The translations under genes and the position numbers were made by a program. From NCBI GenBank assembly GCA_021647465.1, contig JAKIUQ010000029.1, forward strand, positions 1-12,981: a stretch of 12,981 nt of DNA, given 5' to 3'. The DNA is from Emcibacter sp. (lineage in GTDB: Bacteria > Pseudomonadota > Alphaproteobacteria > Sphingomonadales > Emcibacteraceae). Shown here piece after piece: positions 8,495 through 12,981 of this stretch; the stretch's first letter is position 1, and each line of letters starts with the position of its first letter. A model generated the notes under the pieces. The model was not told where the DNA came from. It worked only from the letters and a program-made list of their open reading frames with translations, and searched no databases.

Positions 8495-8534
8495 GCCCTG
8501 CTGCGTCAGCCATATGGGGGGCACTCCGCAGGGC
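8495..8534. repeat. Inverted repeat in the IS21 non-coding right end
   Basis: GCCCTGC (8495-8501) pairs with GCAGGGC (8528-8534) across a 26-base loop, 30 bases after the istB stop. No T tract follows, so a classical intrinsic terminator is not supported. It may be a weak RNA structure or chance in GC-rich sequence. Confidence 0.35.
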
Positions 8535-8566
8535 GACCCTCTGGACAACCCTTCCCAACATCAAAG

Positions 8567-8616
8567 TGGTGTATTTTTACTCCGGCCAATGGTGGAATTT
8601 TACTCCGGCGTTGACA
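8567..8616 (-). repeat. IS21 right terminal repeats (two tandem 23-base units)
   Basis: The unit TGGTGTATTTTTACTCCGGC (8567 on) is directly followed by TGGTGGAATTTTACTCCGGC (8590 on). They are in exact 23-base register and match at 18 of 23 positions. The element then ends in GACA at 8613-8616. Tandem repeats at each end are characteristic of the IS21 family and mark transposase binding sites. Confidence 0.8.
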
Positions 8617-8726
8617 TGTGGCGTAGTAGCTCATGCCAGCGTCGAGAATAAAGACCCATGGAGTTCGTGTCCGCTTATTTCCGGGCAGGAAGTAAGTATA
8701 AAGTACCATAGGGGGGGATTGCCGTT
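8617..8726. other. Orphan segment between the IS21 right end and the Hsp90-like gene
   Basis: These 110 bases contain no gene I can support. They are GC-richer than the AT-rich operon to the right and contain a run of seven G (8711-8717) just after the Hsp90-like stop codon. They show no continuation of traG and no IS66 right end. They could be a remnant of another mobile element or of the original flank. No terminator hairpin is visible for the operon that ends here. Confidence 0.4.
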
Positions 8727-11039
8727 TTAGTTAGAAAAATCTGTAATAATGTCATGCCTTACAAAAAACTCTTTCTTGCCTTCCTTAATATCAAAATATT
8801 CTATCAATTCATCAATTACGGGAATGAATATTTTGCCGTCAGTTAAAATAGTCGTTGTCGGGATTGCTATCCCGCCTGTTGTATCATTTCGTAATTTTTC
8901 TTTTAATTCGATATCATAATATAAAGATAGGTTATTAGATGAGTGGGTGAATATGTAAACAATACGGTGCATACCCCAAATAACCTTAGTTGTGTGTGGC
9001 TCAAAAAAGAAGTCAATTTGTCTACGATATACACGATCGGATAAACTCAGAAATAAACTAAAATTGTTCAAATGAGGATATTTCTGAGAGGTTTTTAGTA
9101 TTTTCTTATTGGTTTTCGTTTCCCTTCTGTCTATTGGAGGTAATGGTAATAAAATATCTGCATGGATTTCTTGGTTTGCTACATTCTCTGTCAAACTGGG
9201 TATTTCTTCCTCTGCATTCCCAACCTGTGTTTGTACAACGGTTTGAGTGTGTGTTCGTTGAACTGTTGTAGATTTTTTTATTACTTCTGACAAATTCAAT
9301 TCGCCAGAAACATAGTCGCTCAACAAGCTATCTAATTCTCCTAAATCGCTACTTTCGTATTTGAAGAGTTCACGGTTTTTGAGCAAAAGTTTGTGAAGGG
9401 CTTCTGCTCCTTGTTTAGTTGAAGAAGGTATATAGTCTGAAAACTTTTGATAGAGATAGTTTCTAATAAAATCCTTAACAAATCCTCCAAATACTTCATA
9501 TGCTGTATTATATGTTTTAATTACTTGTTGAGTTGCAGATGAATTTCGAGATAAATAAATTTTTATTGTCCCATTTTCCATTTTAATCATACTTGGAACT
9601 TGATGGCTTATTTCTGCAAAATGCACTTGATTATCTGCTAGCAAATAATCTTCTGACAAAATATTTGATATTCTGACTATTACAGCCGCTTCAGATAACG
9701 AGAGGTCACTCCTATCTATTACATTATCAATCCTAGGGTGATCAGGAACTTCTTCTACACCTTTTTGTCTGAGAATGTGTGTTTGTATTATTCTACGAGG
9801 GTTGCTTTGACTAAGGTGAATTAGATAGCTATTTTCATTGCCAAATAAAGTTATAGTAGATTGATCTCTTCCGCCGTAGTAATAAACTTTTTTACCATCT
9901 AATTCTTTACTGACATCCTCAAGTTTAATTGGTTCATGGTTTGGTTTTATTTCAACCTTTATCTTATTAGCTAGGTTGTATTTAGAATGACTAACAATAT
10001 AGTTTAAAAATAGAGGGTTATTGTCGATTACATCAAAATTGTTTATATTCTTGCAAAGGTGTTCTTCAATTACATTTATTATATGAGTGACAATATTTAT
10101 ACTTTCTCGACTTAGAGCTTCTCTTCCCGCTGTAGGATGAAGATTATTTAGATTTACGATACCTCCAAAATTAAAATTATTTGGAATAGGTAATTGAGCT
10201 AAACCAAAGTAATTTCTTAAACCATATATATTTCCAGATCCTTGCGCTAAAATAATGTCTCCAATTAATTTGGAATTATTATAGGATATGTTTGTAACTT
10301 TTATTTTAACTACGCCATTCTTACTCAGATTATACTGAAGAACACAAGATATATTTCCAGTAGAAATTTTAAGTTTATCGGATGCTTCAAGCGATTCAGT
10401 AGGCACATCAAATAATGAGTAATAATTTTTTTGACTTACAATATTTCCATTAATAAATATTGGTATTTTTATGTATTGTACGTAAGGAGCTAAATATTGG
10501 ATTGCGCTAGGTTCATTAAGTGCTGTGTTATCATCTATTGTTGCCTCGACAGTGGTGCCGGGCTCTTCTCTTGTAATGTTTTCATCATTATATAAAATGC
10601 ACTCTTCTGTTACCGATAATTTTTCTCGTTCAGCAATTGTTTCTATAGCTAAATTTGTACCTGCCCTTCTAGTCGTAACTTTAATTATATTAGCAACGCC
10701 AAAATTTGCCATAGCCCCTATACCAAAAGTGCCAACTACACCTGCTTTTTTTGCTATTTCATTATTTTTTCCACTTGACCCAGCTTTCCAAAAATTATTT
10801 TCAAGAACTTCTTCGGTCATACCTATGCCATTATCTGAAATGGTTATTTTATTTTGTGCTATAACGACTTCAATTTTTGGGTCAAAACTGTCTTTGCCTT
10901 CTTCGGCAATCCTCATGAGAACTGCGTCATAACCATTCTGAATATTCTCACGCAGCAAGGCATAGGGGGAATCATAAATATCATTTGATAATATTTCTAA
11001 AACTCTACTTACCTCTATTTGGAAATTCATTTTCTTCAT
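8727..11039 (-). CDS. Hsp90-like GHKL ATPase, probable conflict/defence system component
   Basis: A 770-residue protein whose N-terminus is a GHKL (Hsp90/gyrase/MutL-type) ATPase. The motifs are in order: N-box E31-x3-N35 with D38-A39 (RENIQNGYDA), G1 box DNGIGM at 69-74, glycine-rich lid and G2 box GTFGIG at 103-108, and G3 PGTT at 160-163. The catalytic Glu and the ATP/Mg-binding Asn are both present. A middle region with HPTAGREALSRES (301-313) resembles the arginine-bearing loop of the Hsp90 middle domain. A polar linker (about 600-650) leads to a C-terminal domain of about 120 residues that I do not recognise. It is not HtpG: length, linker and C-terminus differ. Its ATG overlaps the stop of the upstream metallophosphoesterase as ATGA (11036-11039); a Met three codons later is an alternative start. 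The gene is visibly AT-rich compared with the transfer and IS genes. ATPase assignment is strong; a defence role is inferred. Confidence 0.88.
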   Translation of the reverse strand: MKKMNFQIEVSRVLEILSNDIYDSPYALLRENIQNGYDAVLMRIAEEGKDSFDPKIEVVIAQNKITISDNGIGMTEEVLENNFWKAGSSGKNNEIAKKAGVVGTFGIGAMANFGVANIIKVTTRRAGTNLAIETIAEREKLSVTEECILYNDENITREEPGTTVEATIDDNTALNEPSAIQYLAPYVQYIKIPIFINGNIVSQKNYYSLFDVPTESLEASDKLKISTGNISCVLQYNLSKNGVVKIKVTNISYNNSKLIGDIILAQGSGNIYGLRNYFGLAQLPIPNNFNFGGIVNLNNLHPTAGREALSRESINIVTHIINVIEEHLCKNINNFDVIDNNPLFLNYIVSHSKYNLANKIKVEIKPNHEPIKLEDVSKELDGKKVYYYGGRDQSTITLFGNENSYLIHLSQSNPRRIIQTHILRQKGVEEVPDHPRIDNVIDRSDLSLSEAAVIVRISNILSEDYLLADNQVHFAEISHQVPSMIKMENGTIKIYLSRNSSATQQVIKTYNTAYEVFGGFVKDFIRNYLYQKFSDYIPSSTKQGAEALHKLLLKNRELFKYESSDLGELDSLLSDYVSGELNLSEVIKKSTTVQRTHTQTVVQTQVGNAEEEIPSLTENVANQEIHADILLPLPPIDRRETKTNKKILKTSQKYPHLNNFSLFLSLSDRVYRRQIDFFFEPHTTKVIWGMHRIVYIFTHSSNNLSLYYDIELKEKLRNDTTGGIAIPTTTILTDGKIFIPVIDELIEYFDIKEGKKEFFVRHDIITDFSN

Positions 11040-12481
11040 TTGATTTTGGCCTTCAACTGTTCTCTTAAATGAATTATGGATGTATCAGTTGCATGCTTAA
11101 TTTTTTCTACATTGAGAATTTGTTTTGTTTTAGTTTTATCTCTTATCTCAATACCAGCATTTATTAATGAAATACATTCTGTAATATTTTGAGGGTCAGA
11201 GAATTTATTAAATATTTTTGAGTAATTTTCTAACTTCTCATAGCATTCGAGTAAGAACCTCCTAACTATGGGGTCATTTAAATCGTGGAGCTCAAGTATG
11301 TCTACAGCATCCTCATATTTTCGGTTACCTAGTAAAATTTCCGCTTTTGCTAGGTTAGGAATTGTTGGTTTTTCATGAGACAGGGTTGTGCTGAATTTTG
11401 TAGCAGTAGCGTTGAAAGTCCCTTTATCCCATATGGGGTTGTCAAATGAAGATTCAGGAGTTTTAACCCTAGAATAGAGTGTTAGTTTTATTTCTGAATT
11501 GTTTATTCTATTGAGCTCTAATATATTATATTGCTGATTATATCCTGGCGGTAATTCACTAGGGCCTGCGCATATTGACCCAGCAATTAGGATGAGCATC
11601 ATTTCACCATCAATAATATTGTTCTCTTCTCTTAAAATTTCTTGCCTATGTTGATGTCCGTGAAATCCAATTTTCACATTATAAGAAATTAAGTTTTTAA
11701 TAAAAGAGCCATCCATGTAATCCTGATCGTATGGTCCCCCTTTGGTGTTGTGATGCCAAGACGCGAGAAGCAATCGCCCTTGTTTTCTTAGTTCTCTCAA
11801 TTTAGTGCCAGTATTCGCAATACATTCGGGGTTAATCATACCGGCTCGATTAAGATGATCGTTGTGAAAACAACTATTATAACCAATTATTGTTATTCCT
11901 TCTTTTTCAAAATCAAAAATATCAAACTGCTTATCCGGGTCGACACTATATTGTCTTTTCCCGTCATAAAATTTTTCGTAAAATTGGCAGAAATACGACA
12001 ATCTATTATTGTAAGTATCTTTGTTATTAACTCGATAAAATGATCTATCGTTCCAAGACCATTTTATGTTTGTATTGATTTTGAATGCCTGTTTAAGAAT
12101 CTTACTGCTTATATCCCCATTTTTCTCTATTATTTCTTTTTCTAGAATTTTTTCCATACTGGCTTTAGATTCCGCCCAACTAATATCATGGTTGCCTGGT
12201 GTTAATATTATTCTATTTTTATCTCCGTCAAACAGTTGTGTAGCTAAATCCGTAAGAAAGGAATTTGCTTCATCATATTGTTTCACTAGATCTGTGGCTG
12301 TGGGTCCACCTTGAATTATATCCCCACTAACAATGAGAAAATCCGGTTTTGATATTCCCTGAACTGTATATGTATCCAGATCATGAATGAAGGAATTTAA
12401 TAGCACCACATTCGATATCGGGCTATCCGGAGTTCTATGCAGATCTGAAATATGAGCTATTGTAAGTTTATCAGCAATCAT
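11036..12481 (-). CDS. Calcineurin-like metallophosphoesterase, operon partner of the Hsp90-like ATPase
   Basis: A 481-residue protein with the full set of metal-binding motifs of calcineurin-like phosphoesterases: D13-x-H15 (ISDLHRT), G53-D54 (VSGDIIQGG), G96-NHD (TPGNHDISW), H243/H244 (ASWHHNTKGG), and GHQH at 275-278. A two-metal hydrolase acting on a phosphoester (nucleotide, nucleic acid or phosphoprotein) is expected; the substrate cannot be read from sequence. After the catalytic domain (to about 350), residues about 370-481 are helical with a TPR-like stretch (KAEILLGNRKYEDAVDILEL), perhaps a partner-binding arm. No signal peptide is seen, so it is probably cytoplasmic. It is the first gene of a two-gene operon, overlapping the ATPase gene by four bases. 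The start at 12481 has only a weak upstream AAGAA as ribosome binding site. It shares the AT-rich composition of its partner and looks horizontally acquired. Confidence 0.88.
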   Translation of the reverse strand: MIADKLTIAHISDLHRTPDSPISNVVLLNSFIHDLDTYTVQGISKPDFLIVSGDIIQGGPTATDLVKQYDEANSFLTDLATQLFDGDKNRIILTPGNHDISWAESKASMEKILEKEIIEKNGDISSKILKQAFKINTNIKWSWNDRSFYRVNNKDTYNNRLSYFCQFYEKFYDGKRQYSVDPDKQFDIFDFEKEGITIIGYNSCFHNDHLNRAGMINPECIANTGTKLRELRKQGRLLLASWHHNTKGGPYDQDYMDGSFIKNLISYNVKIGFHGHQHRQEILREENNIIDGEMMLILIAGSICAGPSELPPGYNQQYNILELNRINNSEIKLTLYSRVKTPESSFDNPIWDKGTFNATATKFSTTLSHEKPTIPNLAKAEILLGNRKYEDAVDILELHDLNDPIVRRFLLECYEKLENYSKIFNKFSDPQNITECISLINAGIEIRDKTKTKQILNVEKIKHATDTSIIHLREQLKAKIK

Positions 12482-12827
12482 TTCTTGAACTTATTTTTTA
12501 GTGATTTTGATTGTAACTGAAACATTTTTATTCACCGGTAGCAATGAAAATATAATATTATGAATTCATTGATCTGGGTGAGGTCAATTTTTCCCATAGA
12601 ACGCCGTGCCTTTGTAATAATAGCGACAATAGTTTAGATTGAGTTCAAACCCTACCCCCGGTTTTTACGAGAAACTCATTAGAAAGTAACAATCTATGTT
12701 GAAACTGCCAAAGTGTCATTTTTTTAGCCCAATGAAATGAAATTGCAGAGTAAAAGAGCCGTGGTTTCTTTAGTGATGGTTTGACAGGGAAGAGAGAGTT
12801 TCTTTCCGGCCATCGCGGAGAAATACC
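12482..12827. other. Divergent intergenic region between the defence-like operon and ardA
   Basis: These 346 bases separate two divergently transcribed units, so promoters for both should lie here. The left part (to about 12565) is AT-rich like the operon; the right part is mixed, so the cargo boundary may fall inside. No convincing gene or long repeat is seen. A reverse-strand frame at 12645-12968 overlaps the start of ardA and looks like a shadow. Confidence 0.6.
12557..12587 (-). promoter_or_regulatory. Possible promoter for the metallophosphoesterase/Hsp90-like operon
   Basis: On the - strand, TTGACC (12582-12587) is followed by CATAAT (12557-12562) with a 19-base spacer, about 75 bases before the start codon at 12481. 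The spacer is longer than ideal and AT-rich sequence gives many such matches, so this is tentative. Confidence 0.25.
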
Positions 12828-12981
12828 ATGACAAATAATAATTACCACGCGACGCCGTACGACATTTCGGCAACCGGCTTCTACTTCCACGATTACGAGG
12901 ATTATGAAGCCAAAGCCCGGACCCACCGTAATGACTATGGTGAAGTAGTCGAAGAATTTGAGGTCCAAAATGTAACTGGTG
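12828..12981 (+). CDS. ardA: ArdA-like antirestriction protein (3' end outside window)
   Basis: ArdA proteins are acidic DNA mimics that block type I restriction enzymes and protect incoming plasmid DNA during conjugation. Only the first 51 codons are visible. Residues 11-20 (YDISATGFYF) and the acidic stretch around 22-46, including YGEVVEEFEV, fit the N-terminus I associate with ArdA homologues of alphaproteobacterial elements. The segment is rich in Asp and Glu, as expected for a DNA mimic. GGAG at 12817-12820 lies 7 bases before the ATG, a good ribosome binding site that supports this start. A TTGACA at 12781 has no clear -10 partner. The gene is divergent from the AT-rich operon and probably belongs to the mobile-element backbone. 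The name rests on the N-terminus only. Confidence 0.68.
   Translation, partial: MTNNNYHATPYDISATGFYFHDYEDYEAKARTHRNDYGEVVEEFEVQNVTG

Larger units (their letters stand above)
6129..8616 (+). mobile_element. IS21-family insertion sequence (left end degenerate or truncated)
   Basis: An intact istA-istB pair is flanked by the multiple terminal repeats typical of IS21 elements. The right end is clear: two tandem 23-base units and then the terminal CA (8567-8616). On the left, an inner inverted copy is clear at 6152-6174 (19 of 23 matches to the inverse of the right inner unit). The outer unit expected at 6125-6151 is poor: about 11 of 23 match, and the expected TGTC terminus reads ccac. The left boundary is therefore uncertain; 6129 is the nearest TG. 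At about 2.49 kb the element has the usual family length. No flanking target duplication was found. Confidence 0.8.

Noticed and set aside
8506..8709. 67-residue frame on the - strand over the IS21 right end
   Set aside because: Reads through the IS21 terminal repeats, so it spans the element boundary and is not a natural gene.
8727..11039. Annotation as the housekeeping chaperone HtpG
   Set aside because: GHKL motifs are present, but the length, the polar linker, the C-terminal domain and coupling to a phosphoesterase do not fit HtpG.
11036..12481. Annotation as SbcD/Mre11 nuclease
   Set aside because: Shares the general metallophosphoesterase motifs only; there is no SbcC partner and the tail is TPR-like.
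12645..12968. 107-residue frame on the - strand at the right edge
   Set aside because: Overlaps the ArdA-like start, which has a ribosome binding site and recognisable sequence; the reverse frame has neither.
1..12981. CRISPR array, tRNA or rRNA
   Set aside because: No regularly spaced repeats and no cloverleaf or ribosomal RNA sequence were recognised on either strand; the only tandem repeats are the short ones in the IS elements.

Overview
The window looks like part of a conjugative plasmid or integrative conjugative element, most likely from an alphaproteobacterium. This assignment is moderate. It rests on the F-type transfer genes, the style of the IS66 and IS21 transposases, and an ArdA-like antirestriction protein start. 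No chromosomal housekeeping gene or RNA gene is visible.

Layout. (1) 1-3622: two F-type type IV secretion / mating-pair genes on the + strand, traH (5' end lies before the window) and traG, 9 bp apart. (2) 3623-about 6128: an IS66-family insertion sequence (tnpA, tnpB, tnpC) whose left end, beginning GTAAGCGG, interrupts traG. traG therefore ends as a 761-residue protein: about 747 native residues plus a 14-residue tail encoded by the IS. The rest of traG is not found on the other side. (3) About 6129-8616: an IS21-family element (istA, istB) with tandem terminal repeats typical of the family. Its right end is clear and its left end is degenerate. No right end is visible for the IS66 and no target duplication for either element, so this is a rearranged IS junction, not two clean insertions. 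(4) 8617-8726: a short orphan segment. (5) 8727-12481, - strand: a two-gene operon, visibly AT-rich compared with everything to its left. It encodes a calcineurin-like metallophosphoesterase (481 aa) and then, with a 4-bp ATGA overlap, an Hsp90-like GHKL ATPase (770 aa). (6) 12482-12827: a divergent intergenic region. (7) 12828-end, + strand: the start of an ArdA-like antirestriction gene.

How it fits together. The transfer genes and ardA belong to the mobile-element backbone. The IS pair has broken the transfer region and joins it to a foreign AT-rich cargo. The Hsp90-like ATPase/metallophosphoesterase pair is the most interesting content. Both proteins keep their catalytic motifs, they are translationally coupled, and neither looks like a housekeeping protein (it is neither ordinary HtpG nor a known nuclease such as SbcD). 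By position and composition they are a candidate two-component conflict or anti-phage system. The sequence supports the biochemistry of the parts; the defence role is inference.
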